Shown here: positions 1 through 8,928 of the stretch, one piece after another
Position numbering within the stretch: the first letter of the stretch is position 1
Layout: every line of letters starts with the position of its first letter
Source of the DNA: Cytophagales bacterium
Lineage (GTDB): Bacteria > Bacteroidota > Bacteroidia > Cytophagales > Microscillaceae
Assembly: GCA_004293905.1 (NCBI GenBank)
Contig: RDZE01000018.1
Location: forward strand, 1-64,000
Direction: 5' to 3'
DNA length: 64,000 nucleotides
Translations under genes and position numbers: made by a program
The notes under the pieces: generated by a model
What the model was told of the DNA's origin: nothing
The model's database searches: none
What the model saw: the letters and a program-made list of their open reading frames with translations, nothing else

Positions 1-236
1 CCCGTTTGAGTTCAGAACAAAGACGTTTGTACGAAGAAAATTTGATACACTATTGGGGTATGAAAAGTGCCATAGAAACGGCAGTAGAAGAAGCCATAGG
101 AACGGCAGTAGAAGAAAATAAAATCGAAATTGCGAAGAATGCTATCTTGGAAGGCTTTGATAACCAAATAATTGCTAAATTAACAGGCTTACCTACCACA
201 CAAATAGAAAAACTACGCAAGGAAATGAAAAATTGA
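1..236 (+). CDS. C-terminal end of an Rpn-type nuclease/transposase-like protein (partial)
   Basis: The reading frame is open from the left edge, so only the last 77 or so residues are seen; the TTG at 6 is probably internal rather than the true start. The fragment has a long helix, a tandem Ala/Glu-rich repeat (ETAVEEAIGTAVEE) and a C-terminal helix-turn-helix-like tail ending in TQIEKLRKEMKN. This is the usual ending of Rpn/PD-(D/E)XK 'putative transposase' proteins, which are common in Bacteroidota. The catalytic domain lies outside the window. The family call rests on the tail alone. Confidence 0.6.
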   Translation, partial: RLSSEQRRLYEENLIHYWGMKSAIETAVEEAIGTAVEENKIEIAKNAILEGFDNQIIAKLTGLPTTQIEKLRKEMKN

Positions 237-284
237 TGAAAATTTCTTTAGGTTTTGTTCATTTGCAGTACAAAAACAGTTTTC

Positions 285-1631
285 TTAGAAATAAAGTAGC
301 TTTTCCAAGTCGAGTTTTGCTACTACATATTCATAGAGGCGTGCCAAATATTGGGTTTGGGCATCAGTGAGTTTTAGTTCGGCATCGGTGAGTTCTTTGG
401 CAAGAGCCAATCCTGTTTTGTAACGTGTGTTTATGTTTTGAAAAATTGCCTCTGCCAACTGTAGATTATTGCGTTGTATGTTCAGGTTTTTCCAAGCGTT
501 TTCTTGTGCAATGATGGCTTGCGTACATTCGTAGTCATATTTTTTTACGAATTTCTGTTGTTCTATTTGTTTTTTCTCAATAGATATACGGCTTTGTTGT
601 ATCTGATTTTTTTTCAAAAAACCATCAAAAATAGGTACATTCACCCGAACACCCACATAAGCAAGCCCAAACCAAGGCTCATTGGTATTCAAGATATTAA
701 ACTCTTGCCTAAAGGCTTGTGTGCCTACATAGCCATAGAGATTGACAGTAGGCAAAAACGTACTCTTGATTCGTTTTTGGTTCATTTGTTCTTGTTCTAT
801 TTGTAGGCTCAGACTTTGGTAGTTTAGTTGGTTTTCGGCTTGCCAAGTCGTGATGGCATTATTAGAAAGAGATTGGTTATATTCTTTTAAAAGCAAACTA
901 TCCGAGAGCACAATGGACTCATTGAGCGGTAAGTTAAGGGTATATTTGAGCGCGATGAGGCTTTTTTCATAGCTTTGTTGTGCTTTTTCCAATTCTGTTT
1001 TTTGGTTTTCGTGTTCCAATTGTACTTTCAACACTTCCACTTCTTGTATTTGTTGATTGTTGTAGAGCGTTTTGGCATCTTCATAAAATTTGGCAGTACG
1101 AACCACATTTTTTTGGTAGAGTTTTATTTTTTCCTTTTCTAACAAAGCCGCATAGTAGTTTTTTTTCACTTCCCAAAGCAGTTCATTCTCTTTTGTTTTA
1201 GTACTATTCGCATTTATTTTGGTATTGATATTTTGGCTTCTGATATTTTGGCGATAATTGGGGTCATACACAGCCCAATTCAGTTCTATGCCTGCCGTAG
1301 CATTGTATTGTGTACCAAATTGCACAGGCGTAGCACCTTGCACAGCAGTAGGGCTGGGGTCAGGGTTGAAGGGCAAAATAGAAGTCTGTAGTTTCAGATT
1401 ATCCCTCACATCTACAACGCCATTGATTTGAGGGCGGTTTTTACTTTTTGTTTGTGCTATATTATTTTCTATCAATTGCGCCTCTGTTTGGTAGCTTCGT
1501 AGGTCTTCGTTGTGTTCTTTGGCATATTGTAGGGCTTCTTGTAAACTAATGTTGGTTTGTGCAAAAATGTTAAAACATAAAAAGGTATTAAAAAACACCC
1601 AAAATGATAGTTGCAAATAAGAGATGGTCAT
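285..1631 (-). CDS. TolC-family outer membrane efflux protein
   Basis: An outer-membrane channel component of a tripartite efflux or type I secretion system. After the signal peptide the mature part begins with ISLQEALQYAKEHN, the typical TolC opening. Two long helical repeats follow, with Gln/Asn-rich coiled-coil segments and short barrel-forming stretches. The frame stays open upstream to 1727, but the Met at 1631 gives a conventional signal peptide ending FNIFAQ and leaves about 120 bp for promoters divergent from hisG, so I prefer it (448 residues). No membrane-fusion or RND/ABC partner lies next to it, which suggests the partners are elsewhere. Confidence 0.85.
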   Translation of the reverse strand: MTISYLQLSFWVFFNTFLCFNIFAQTNISLQEALQYAKEHNEDLRSYQTEAQLIENNIAQTKSKNRPQINGVVDVRDNLKLQTSILPFNPDPSPTAVQGATPVQFGTQYNATAGIELNWAVYDPNYRQNIRSQNINTKINANSTKTKENELLWEVKKNYYAALLEKEKIKLYQKNVVRTAKFYEDAKTLYNNQQIQEVEVLKVQLEHENQKTELEKAQQSYEKSLIALKYTLNLPLNESIVLSDSLLLKEYNQSLSNNAITTWQAENQLNYQSLSLQIEQEQMNQKRIKSTFLPTVNLYGYVGTQAFRQEFNILNTNEPWFGLAYVGVRVNVPIFDGFLKKNQIQQSRISIEKKQIEQQKFVKKYDYECTQAIIAQENAWKNLNIQRNNLQLAEAIFQNINTRYKTGLALAKELTDAELKLTDAQTQYLARLYEYVVAKLDLEKLLYF

Positions 1632-1714
1632 AAGGTATAAAGAGGATAAATAAAACACTGAAATAATAACTATTTTGTAGTATTTTTTGTTCCAAAATTG
1701 TAGTATTTTTTTAT

Positions 1715-1746
1715 TTTGTAGTTTCAAAACTTTCCATTTATCTTTG
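1715..1746 (+). promoter_or_regulatory. Promoter of hisG
   Basis: TTTG at 1715-1718, a 20-bp spacer, then TATCTTTG at 1739-1746: an exact Bacteroidota sigma-A type promoter. The ATG of hisG begins only four bases after the -7 box, so the transcript would be leaderless or nearly so. Confidence 0.7.
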
Positions 1747-1750
1747 CTTC

Positions 1751-2614
1751 ATGAACTCATCATACCTCAAAATCGCCATTCAAAAATCGGGGCGATTGTT
1801 AGAAAAATCCTTAGCTATGCTCAATGAGTGCGGCATTAGAATCAATAGCGGCTATAATCAATTGAGAGCCGTATGCGATAATTTTCCCTGCGAAATACTC
1901 TTTCTACGCGATGATGACATACCCGCTTACATAGAAGACGGTGTGGCAGACGTAGGCATTGTAGGGGAAAATGTAGTGGTCGAAAAACAAAAAGACATTC
2001 TTTTGGCGACACGTTTGGGCTTTGCACAGTGCCGTTTGGCGTTGGCAGTACCTCGCGATTTTGCCTATACAGACATCAAAAGTCTGGAAGGGAAACGCAT
2101 AGCAACCTCTTACCCTAAGATACTACAAAATTTCTTAGACGAAGCAGGCATTCAAGCCGAAATACACATCATCAGTGGCTCTGTAGAGATAGCCCCAAGT
2201 ATAGGTTTAGCCGATGCCATTTGCGATATCGTAAGCACAGGAAGTACTTTGCTGAGCAATGGTCTGAAAGAAGTGCAACCCGTTATGAAATCGGAAGCGG
2301 TTTTGGTAGCCAATCACCACCTCAACGATTTCAAACAAAAATTACTCGATAAACTTATCTTCCGTATCAATGCCTATAAAAAAGCGCGTTACTACAAATA
2401 CATACTCCTGAATGCACCCGCTGACCAACTCCAAGCCATCATAGAACTCATTCCGGGTATGAAAAGCCCTACGGTACTTCCTTTGGCAGAACCCGGCTGG
2501 ATTTCTATTCACTCGGTCATTCAGGAAGATGATTTTTGGGAAATCATAGAAAAACTACAAGCCTGCGGCGCGCAAGGTATATTGGTAGTGCCGATAGAAA
2601 AAATGATTCTTTAA
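1751..2614 (+). CDS. hisG: ATP phosphoribosyltransferase, long form
   Basis: Catalyses the first step of histidine synthesis: ATP plus PRPP gives phosphoribosyl-ATP. The 287 residues match the long, hexameric HisG form. It has an N-terminal periplasmic-binding-protein-like catalytic core (LKIAIQKSGRL start, DVGIVGEN, SGSVEIAP and the PRPP-binding region with DIVSTGSTL) and a C-terminal ACT-like regulatory domain from about residue 210, the site of histidine feedback in this family. The start is fixed by the conserved N-terminus. No other his gene follows, so hisG is detached from any his operon here. Confidence 0.95.
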   Translation: MNSSYLKIAIQKSGRLLEKSLAMLNECGIRINSGYNQLRAVCDNFPCEILFLRDDDIPAYIEDGVADVGIVGENVVVEKQKDILLATRLGFAQCRLALAVPRDFAYTDIKSLEGKRIATSYPKILQNFLDEAGIQAEIHIISGSVEIAPSIGLADAICDIVSTGSTLLSNGLKEVQPVMKSEAVLVANHHLNDFKQKLLDKLIFRINAYKKARYYKYILLNAPADQLQAIIELIPGMKSPTVLPLAEPGWISIHSVIQEDDFWEIIEKLQACGAQGILVVPIEKMIL

Positions 2615-2642
2615 TTACAAAAATAATTTCAATACAAACCTT

Positions 2643-3812
2643 ATGAGCTTAACTTCCTACTATTTAAAAGGAGAACATCAACTATTTAGACAAGAATTGC
2701 GCAATTTTTTGCAAAAAGAAATTGTACCACACATAGACCAATGGGAAAAAGAACAAGAAATACCACGTTGGGTTTGGAAAAAATTTGGTGAAATGGGCTA
2801 TTTTGGCTTAAGCTACCCACAGAAATATGGCGGGTTAGACGCAGATTTTTTCTATACAGTAGTCTTTTTAGAAGAGTTAGCACGCATCAACTCCGCAGGC
2901 TTTGGCGCAAGCATAGGCGCGCACCCTTTTTTGGCTTGTTCGCATATCAATGCCTATGGAAGTGATGCCCTCAAAGAAAAATACCTCGCTCCGAGTATGA
3001 CAGGCGATATTTTCGGCTGTATGGCAGTCAGTGAGCCTATAGCAGGCTCCGATGTTGCCAACATTCGCACCACAGCCGTTCGCAAAGGCGATGTATATGT
3101 GGTCAATGGTTCAAAAACTTTCATTACCAATGGCGTATTGAGCGATTTTATTGTGGCTGCCGTCAAAACCAAACCCGAAGCCAAAGCAGGAGGCTTAAGT
3201 ATGCTCGTGATTGATAGAAAAAGCAAGGGCGTAAGTGCCAATAAACTCAATAAATTGGGTTGGCATGCCTCTGACACAGGCGAAATATTTTTCGACCAAG
3301 TAGAAGTACCCGTAGAAAACTTAGTAGGGCAAGAAAATTGGGGATTTTACTATATCATGGACAGATTCCAACTGGAGCGCATCATTATGGCAGTTTCGGG
3401 GGTAGCTACTGCCGAATACGCCCTTGAGTACAGTTTGGAATATATGAGTCAAAGAGAAGCCTTTGGGCGAAAAATCAATCAATTTCAGGTATTAAGACAC
3501 CGTATCGCAGATTTAGCCTCCGAAGTAGAAGCCCTCAAGACCTTTATTTATCATGTAGCCCAATTGCAATGTGATGGCAAATATGCCGTAAAAGAGGCAT
3601 CAATGGCAAAACTATTGGCTACGGAACTTTCAGACAAAGCCGTGTACCAATGTTTACAGTTTTTTGGTGGCTATGGTTTTATAGAAGACTTTAAGATTGC
3701 GCGCATGTTCCGCGATAGCAGAGTAGGCACTATTGGAGGGGGAAGTTCAGAAATTATGCGCGAAATCATTGCTAAAATGGTTATTGACAATATAAGTTAC
3801 AAAACGAAATGA
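2643..3812 (+). CDS. Acyl-CoA dehydrogenase
   Basis: An FAD enzyme introducing the alpha,beta double bond into acyl-CoA. It shows the family motifs MAVSEPIAGSDVANI (about 127-141), a middle beta domain, and a C-terminal helical domain with REAFGRKI and QCFGGYG-like QFFGGYGF. The usual C-terminal catalytic Glu region reads GTIGGGSSEIM and lacks the Glu. The family's alternative base position on helix G is occupied (Glu245 in FQLERI), as in long-chain and isovaleryl-type enzymes. The substrate cannot be deduced. It overlaps the next gene by 4 bp (ATGA). Confidence 0.92.
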   Translation: MSLTSYYLKGEHQLFRQELRNFLQKEIVPHIDQWEKEQEIPRWVWKKFGEMGYFGLSYPQKYGGLDADFFYTVVFLEELARINSAGFGASIGAHPFLACSHINAYGSDALKEKYLAPSMTGDIFGCMAVSEPIAGSDVANIRTTAVRKGDVYVVNGSKTFITNGVLSDFIVAAVKTKPEAKAGGLSMLVIDRKSKGVSANKLNKLGWHASDTGEIFFDQVEVPVENLVGQENWGFYYIMDRFQLERIIMAVSGVATAEYALEYSLEYMSQREAFGRKINQFQVLRHRIADLASEVEALKTFIYHVAQLQCDGKYAVKEASMAKLLATELSDKAVYQCLQFFGGYGFIEDFKIARMFRDSRVGTIGGGSSEIMREIIAKMVIDNISYKTK

Positions 3813-4375
3813 AAATCATCGTCATAGACAATTACGATTCTTTTGTTTATAATCTGGTGCATTTGCTCAAAGAGTTAGGCGCGCAGCCTACAGTAGTAAG
3901 AAATGATAAAATAGCATTAGAAGACATAGCCAAATACGATAAAATACTCCTTTCGCCCGGTCCTGGGATTCCTTCGGAAGCAGGGCTATTGCTGGAAATT
4001 GTTAAACACTATTCTGCTCAAAAAAGTATTTTAGGGGTGTGTTTGGGGCATCAGGCAATTGGAGAAGTATTTGGAAGTCCGCTCGCGATTATGCCCGATG
4101 TGCAACATGGTTTGGCTACCGAAATAAATGTGTTAGAGGCAGAGAATACACTATTTAAAAATCTGCCTCAACGCTTCAAAGTAGGGCGTTATCACTCTTG
4201 GGTGATAGAAAAAACAACGATACAACCCGATTTACAGATTACAGCCGAAGATGAACAAGGTTTTATCATGGCAATTCAGCATCGTAAATATGCCCTCAGT
4301 GGCGTACAATTTCACCCCGAATCGGTATTGACTGAACATGGAAAACAACTGATGACCAATTGGCTTCAAGCCTAA
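3809..4375 (+). CDS. pabA: Glutamine amidotransferase subunit of anthranilate/aminodeoxychorismate synthase
   Basis: A class I glutaminase that feeds ammonia to a TrpE or PabB partner. The nucleophile is Cys78 in GVCLGHQ, and the other triad members are His169 and Glu171 in QFHPES. The SPGPGIPSEAG oxyanion-loop motif is present. At 188 residues it is a free-standing glutaminase. TrpG and PabA cannot be told apart by sequence, and no trpE, pabB or other trp gene is nearby, so the symbol is a choice; a shared (amphibolic) role is possible. Translationally coupled to the acyl-CoA dehydrogenase by ATGA. Confidence 0.88.
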   Translation: MKIIVIDNYDSFVYNLVHLLKELGAQPTVVRNDKIALEDIAKYDKILLSPGPGIPSEAGLLLEIVKHYSAQKSILGVCLGHQAIGEVFGSPLAIMPDVQHGLATEINVLEAENTLFKNLPQRFKVGRYHSWVIEKTTIQPDLQITAEDEQGFIMAIQHRKYALSGVQFHPESVLTEHGKQLMTNWLQA

Positions 4376-4391
4376 GCCTGAAGCCTTATTT
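4362..4391. terminator. Bidirectional terminator overlapping the end of pabA/trpG
   Basis: GGCTTCA (4362-4368) pairs with TGAAGCC (4379-4385), followed by a T-rich run. The pabA/trpG stop codon sits in the loop, and the convergent gene ends at 4386. Confidence 0.7.
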
Positions 4392-5885
4392 TTGTTTGTT
4401 GTTTCGTTCGTTTTGCGTTTCGTCTTCTTCAGGAAAAGGCACATACATTATTTTTCGCAGATAGAAAGTAGGATGCTCTCTGCCTGCGTCTGTTGTATAG
4501 CCTTCTATGATAAAATAATTATCGTACAAATGCCAAAGTTTCTTTTCGGCATATTGCGAAATGGTTTTATCTTCCAATAAATCGGAAATGATTTGCTCGT
4601 TTTCGGCTCTTACAGTTTGGTAGCGATAAATCATTTTAGAACATATTTTATCATCTCTTTCGTAAGCCAAAACAATACTATCGCCCAAATTTCCAACTTT
4701 TACTACTTCTTGTACCTGTTGTAGTTTTAGCTTTTCTATTTTGATAAGATTGTCCCAAATTTTTTTCCCCTGAGCATCAAAAGCGCATACTGTAGCATAG
4801 CGGTATTGGTATCCATCAAACACACGATAATCGCGCCCTTGTAGCCCTGTAGAGCCCATTTGTCGGTATTCTTCTGTGTAGTTTTCTAAGGTACTAAGCG
4901 AATAAGAGGGCATGGTATAAAAATTTTTATGCATCACCATATCATTCGTAAGAATTAAATCTTTGCTTTTTACCTGTTTTTTTACAATCCTTCCCCGTAT
5001 TCTTTCCTCTTTGGGAGGGCGATATTGTTTGAGGAAATTGGTAAAATCAATGAATTTGTAATAAGAAGGTTCTCCTTTGGGTTCATTATTACTAAAAATT
5101 TGTGTTATAAGCCCTTGCGTATTGGTGGTGCAACGAAACACCTGCGTACCGACCATCAAACGATTGCCCGAAGGGAGTACTTGATAATTGACATTTTTGA
5201 GTTTTCTATCGCTTTTTTCGTTCAGATTATAATTTTTTACCATACCCAACAAAGTGGAATAAGCCGCAATGAGCAAACGGCAATTTCTTCGGTCATAAAT
5301 ATCGACGAGTAATTGTTTATTGACCAAATCGGCATGGATATTTTGTATTTTCAAGTTTTTATTATTCGCCACAGGAATCAACACTGCTTTCTCTTTGTCC
5401 CTGAACTTGAGCAATACAGAAAAATATTCTTTGTAAACACCTACTACAAAAATTTCATCATCTATCACTTTGAAATCTACTACCTCTATTCGGAAAGGCA
5501 AATCACCTAAAATATTGGTATAATTACCCGTTTCTATGTCTACTTTAAGCACATTGAGCGAGGTTTCGGAGGTAGATTGCGCCAATAAGTAGAAATATTG
5601 GTTTTCGTCATAGTATTTTGCTCGCTCAAAAAAGCGTGGCGGAATGATCATTTTTTGTGTCCATACTTGCACAAAATTGGTATCCAAACAATAGAAATTG
5701 AAGGATTGTTGCGAGCGTTCTTCTTGGCGATAGTAAATAATGCCTTTTTCGTGTGCATTGATAAATTCGGGGTCAGTATAGAATGTTTCGGCAGGTAAAA
5801 TATTGACTTCCTGCAAAGGCACAAACTGCGCTTTGAGTGTTTGTGATGATAAAAAACACATCAGCCCAATGAATATTTTTTTCAT
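4386..5885 (-). CDS. Secreted protein of unknown function (about 499 residues)
   Basis: I do not recognise a family. The Met at 5885 gives a clear signal peptide (MKKIFIGLMCFLSSQTLKAQ) and is preceded by a strong GGAGGG Shine-Dalgarno, so I prefer it to the longer frame reaching 5945, which would run into the epimerase gene. The mature protein is rich in short alternating beta stretches with Tyr/Phe and has no cysteine motif or lipobox, suggesting a beta-rich periplasmic or surface protein. It follows the epimerase gene by 32 bp on the same strand and may be co-transcribed, but a functional link is not apparent. Confidence 0.8.
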   Translation of the reverse strand: MKKIFIGLMCFLSSQTLKAQFVPLQEVNILPAETFYTDPEFINAHEKGIIYYRQEERSQQSFNFYCLDTNFVQVWTQKMIIPPRFFERAKYYDENQYFYLLAQSTSETSLNVLKVDIETGNYTNILGDLPFRIEVVDFKVIDDEIFVVGVYKEYFSVLLKFRDKEKAVLIPVANNKNLKIQNIHADLVNKQLLVDIYDRRNCRLLIAAYSTLLGMVKNYNLNEKSDRKLKNVNYQVLPSGNRLMVGTQVFRCTTNTQGLITQIFSNNEPKGEPSYYKFIDFTNFLKQYRPPKEERIRGRIVKKQVKSKDLILTNDMVMHKNFYTMPSYSLSTLENYTEEYRQMGSTGLQGRDYRVFDGYQYRYATVCAFDAQGKKIWDNLIKIEKLKLQQVQEVVKVGNLGDSIVLAYERDDKICSKMIYRYQTVRAENEQIISDLLEDKTISQYAEKKLWHLYDNYFIIEGYTTDAGREHPTFYLRKIMYVPFPEEDETQNERNNKQK

Positions 5886-5917
5886 AAGAATTGCCCTCCT
5901 TGTTTTGACTAACGAAG

Positions 5918-6328
5918 TTAGGAATTTTTTTTGATTTCTTGGCATATTTCTACCAATACTCCAGCAGTAGTTTTGGGGTGCAGAAAAGCTACAAGTTTGT
6001 TATCTGCGCCTTTTTTCGGGGTCGTATTGAGCAATTCGAAGCCTTCAGCGGCGAGGCGTTGCATAGCCTCTTCTATGTTAGCGACTTCGTAGGCTATATG
6101 ATGAATGCCTTCGCCTTTTTTGGCTATAAATTTTGCGATGGGGCTTTGTTCGTTAGTAGCCTCCAAAAGTTCTATTTTTGTGTCGCCTACTTTGAAAAAA
6201 GAGGTGAGTACGCCCTCCGATTCTACGGCTTCGGTTTTGTAGGGGGCTACTTGCAAGAGGGTTTCGTAGAGGCGGTTTGCATCTGCAATACTCTTAACAG
6301 CAATGCCTATGTGTTCTACTTTTAGCAT
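5918..6328 (-). CDS. mce: Methylmalonyl-CoA epimerase
   Basis: Interconverts (R)- and (S)-methylmalonyl-CoA in propionate and odd-chain or branched-chain acyl catabolism. It is a single-module vicinal-oxygen-chelate protein of 136 residues. His6 (VEHIGIAV), His77 (GIHHIAYEV) and Glu127 (LVEICQ) sit at the expected metal-binding positions, and IELLEATNEQSPIAKFI is the diagnostic MCE stretch. The partner mutase is not in the window. Confidence 0.93.
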   Translation of the reverse strand: MLKVEHIGIAVKSIADANRLYETLLQVAPYKTEAVESEGVLTSFFKVGDTKIELLEATNEQSPIAKFIAKKGEGIHHIAYEVANIEEAMQRLAAEGFELLNTTPKKGADNKLVAFLHPKTTAGVLVEICQEIKKNS

Positions 6329-6350
6329 ATTTTGATTTATTTTTTTTAGA

Positions 6351-7676
6351 TTAACAAAGCGGAAAAGACAAAAAGAAAGTAGCGTGTTCGTTCCAAATGC
6401 TTTCGCACCAAACTTTCCCCTGCATAGTTTCTACGTATTGTTTGACTATAGCCAAGCCAAGCCCGATAGAAGGTTCGCCAGCAGTGGGTTTGGCATTGAG
6501 CCGCTGAAATTTTCCGAACAAACGCGGCATATTTTCAGCACTGATGCCTTCTCCTTCATTTTTGATGGCTATTTCTATGTTTCTGTCCTTTTGTATTACC
6601 ATAATTTCTATCTTTTTGTTCAAAGGTGTGTATTTAATGGCGTTCGAAATCAAATTTTCATATACTTGTATCAGCAGGTTTTGGTCGGCGAAGATGAAGG
6701 CTTCTTCCAAACCAAAATGAGTAGTGAGTTGTATGTTTTTTTGTACTATTTGACTCTGAAACCCTTCAAGCGTATTTTGGAGCAAGGCGATTGCATCTAA
6801 ACGTTCGTTTTCTAAGGTCATTTTTTTGCTCTCGATGGCTTCCACGTCTAAAAGGTTATCAATCATTTCTATCATTCGATTAGTGCTGTTTTCTATCATT
6901 TGCACATATTGTTTTTGGGTTTCTTGCAAAGATTCTGTTTGCAAAATGAATAATAAGCCTTTGATTTGCGTGAGCGGATTGCGGAGGTCGTGTGCCAAAA
7001 TGCTGATGTAGTAGTTCTTACTTTCGTTCAGGGTTTGCAATTCTTCGTTTTGTTTCTCTATGTTTTCTTTTTGGGTTAAAATTTCCTCTTGTTGTTGCTC
7101 CATTTCTGCATTTTTGGTATCTAAAGTTAGTTTTGCTTGTTTGAGCCAATGCGCATATTGATAGTTGGCATAGGCAAAAAAGTAAAAATATATCACTAAA
7201 CCTAAAACATTGCTAAGCGTAAAAATGATGGAGGTTTTCTCTACTATTTCGAAGTCGTATAAAAAGCCTAACAAAAACAAAGAAGCCGAAAGTACTAAGA
7301 ACGACAATAAAAATTGTTTTTTACCCGCAATCACCAAACTATTTGCCGTAACCACTATTACAGTAAATATAAACGGCAATAAACTAAAACGAATGAGAAC
7401 GATATAAAAACTGGCAAAAATGGTATCTAACAAGAGTAAAATCCACTCTACTTTGTCCGAATGATAACGTAGGTAAGCACGATAACCGATATGAGGTATT
7501 ACAAGGCTTAGTACAAAAAAGAGATATACCCATACATCGTACTGTAGCATAGATAGATAAGCTCCTAACACTAATTGCAATGAAAGAAACGCATAGCCGA
7601 AAAGCCTGAAAGAGAAAGTAATCTCGCCTATCTTTTGTACATTATTTTGCATACTTCTGTTGATTTCGATATGCAA
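6351..7676 (-). CDS. Membrane-bound sensor histidine kinase
   Basis: The N-terminus (about 20-175) carries six or so hydrophobic segments with a MASE2-like look (FRLFGYAFLSLQL, PHIGYRAYLRYH). A coiled coil follows (185-220), then a HisKA domain with the phospho-acceptor His229 in ILAHDLRNPL, and a HATPase domain with N-box NLISNAIKYTP and G-boxes ending GLGLAIVKQY. There is no receiver domain and no adjacent response regulator, so it is an orphan. The signal may be sensed in the membrane. An internal Met at residue 9 is an alternative start. Confidence 0.9.
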   Translation of the reverse strand: MHIEINRSMQNNVQKIGEITFSFRLFGYAFLSLQLVLGAYLSMLQYDVWVYLFFVLSLVIPHIGYRAYLRYHSDKVEWILLLLDTIFASFYIVLIRFSLLPFIFTVIVVTANSLVIAGKKQFLLSFLVLSASLFLLGFLYDFEIVEKTSIIFTLSNVLGLVIYFYFFAYANYQYAHWLKQAKLTLDTKNAEMEQQQEEILTQKENIEKQNEELQTLNESKNYYISILAHDLRNPLTQIKGLLFILQTESLQETQKQYVQMIENSTNRMIEMIDNLLDVEAIESKKMTLENERLDAIALLQNTLEGFQSQIVQKNIQLTTHFGLEEAFIFADQNLLIQVYENLISNAIKYTPLNKKIEIMVIQKDRNIEIAIKNEGEGISAENMPRLFGKFQRLNAKPTAGEPSIGLGLAIVKQYVETMQGKVWCESIWNEHATFFLSFPLC

Positions 7677-7728
7677 TTTATCTTTATTTTAGAAAAAATT
7701 TCATTTTTTTTGCAAAAATAACGAAAAC

Positions 7729-8865
7729 ATGCAACAATATCTCTACGACATAGCCCTTTATCAAATAGAAGGCATCGGGGCAGTGCTCGCACGCCAACTC
7801 ATTGCCTATTGTGGTTCTTCGGAAGCTGCACTGAAAATGTCTGCGGCTTCACTTCAAAAAATACCACAAATAGGGGAGGTTTTAGCCCAAAAAATAACCT
7901 CCCAATCTGCCGCACTTATCAAAAAAGCACACAAAGACCTTGAAGCCATTGCCAAGAATAACATTCAGATAGTAGCCCTACACGAGGAAAACTACCCCAA
8001 AAGATTGCGCGAAATTCATGATGCACCTTTGTTGCTCTACTATCAAGGCAATACGCCCCTCAATGCCCAAAGAGTAATAGCCATAGTAGGTACGCGCCAA
8101 GCCTCTGACTATGGCAAAAGTATTACAGAACAGTTAGTAAAAGATTTGAAAAAATACAATCCTCTCATTGTCAGTGGTTTGGCTTATGGAATAGACATCG
8201 CCGCGCACCGTGCCGCCCTCAAATACGAACTCCCTACACTTGGCGTACTTGCCAATGGTTTAGACCAAATTTATCCCAAAGACCACCTCAAAACAGCCCA
8301 AGAAATGCAACAACAAGGGGGCTTGATTACTGAAAATGCCTTAGGTATAAAAGCAGATGCCACAAGATTCCCCGCCCGCAACCGAATCATTGCAGGACTT
8401 TCAGATGCAACCATCGTAGTAGAAGCGCGTGAAAAAGGAGGGGCTCTCATCACTGCCAATTTAGCCAACGAATACGACCGCGAAGTTTTTGCTGTACCCA
8501 ATGATGTTAATAAAATTAATGCCGTAGGTTGTCATCACCTTATTAAAACCAACAAAGCACACCTGCTCACCGAAGCCGAAGACATCGCCTACTTACTCAA
8601 CTGGGACAATCAACAGCCCAATAAATCTATACATTCGCCACAACTGACCCTCAATCTTTGGCAACAACTCCAAGAAAACGAACAAAAAATAGCACAATTT
8701 ATACAAAAACAAAAAGAGGCAATTGCATCTATCGATGACCTCATTGCGCACCTGCAACTCTCAGCAAGTCAAGTAAATGTGCATTTGTTCAATCTCGAAA
8801 TGCAAGGTATCGTTAGAACACTTCCGGGGAATAAAATACAATTATTGATGCAAATAAAAAATTAG
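7729..8865 (+). CDS. dprA: DNA-processing protein DprA
   Basis: Loads RecA on incoming single-stranded DNA during transformation. The 378 residues have three parts. An N-terminal HhH/SAM-like region begins IEGIGAVLARQL. The Rossmann-like core (about 110-285) contains GTRQASDYG, SGLAYGIDIAAH, LANGLDQIYP and PARNRIIAGLSD. A C-terminal winged-helix domain (about 310-378) contains IDDLIAHLQLS. It is complete. It sits just left of the accessory island, so its 3' side is the chromosomal junction. Confidence 0.95.
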   Translation: MQQYLYDIALYQIEGIGAVLARQLIAYCGSSEAALKMSAASLQKIPQIGEVLAQKITSQSAALIKKAHKDLEAIAKNNIQIVALHEENYPKRLREIHDAPLLLYYQGNTPLNAQRVIAIVGTRQASDYGKSITEQLVKDLKKYNPLIVSGLAYGIDIAAHRAALKYELPTLGVLANGLDQIYPKDHLKTAQEMQQQGGLITENALGIKADATRFPARNRIIAGLSDATIVVEAREKGGALITANLANEYDREVFAVPNDVNKINAVGCHHLIKTNKAHLLTEAEDIAYLLNWDNQQPNKSIHSPQLTLNLWQQLQENEQKIAQFIQKQKEAIASIDDLIAHLQLSASQVNVHLFNLEMQGIVRTLPGNKIQLLMQIKN

Positions 8866-8868
8866 TAA

Positions 8869-8896
8869 CAACATAGTTGCGTCCCATTGGTAGCAA
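8869..8896. repeat. 28-bp repeat, copy 1
   Basis: Begins CAACATAGTTGCG and ends ATTGGTAGCAA. It contains a short imperfect palindrome (GTTG against CAAC). It lies between dprA and the IS200-type transposase, with further copies at 9539 and 14957. Confidence 0.75.
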
Positions 8897-8928
8897 CGAT
8901 TCATTGATAACAATCCATTTGTAAATTT

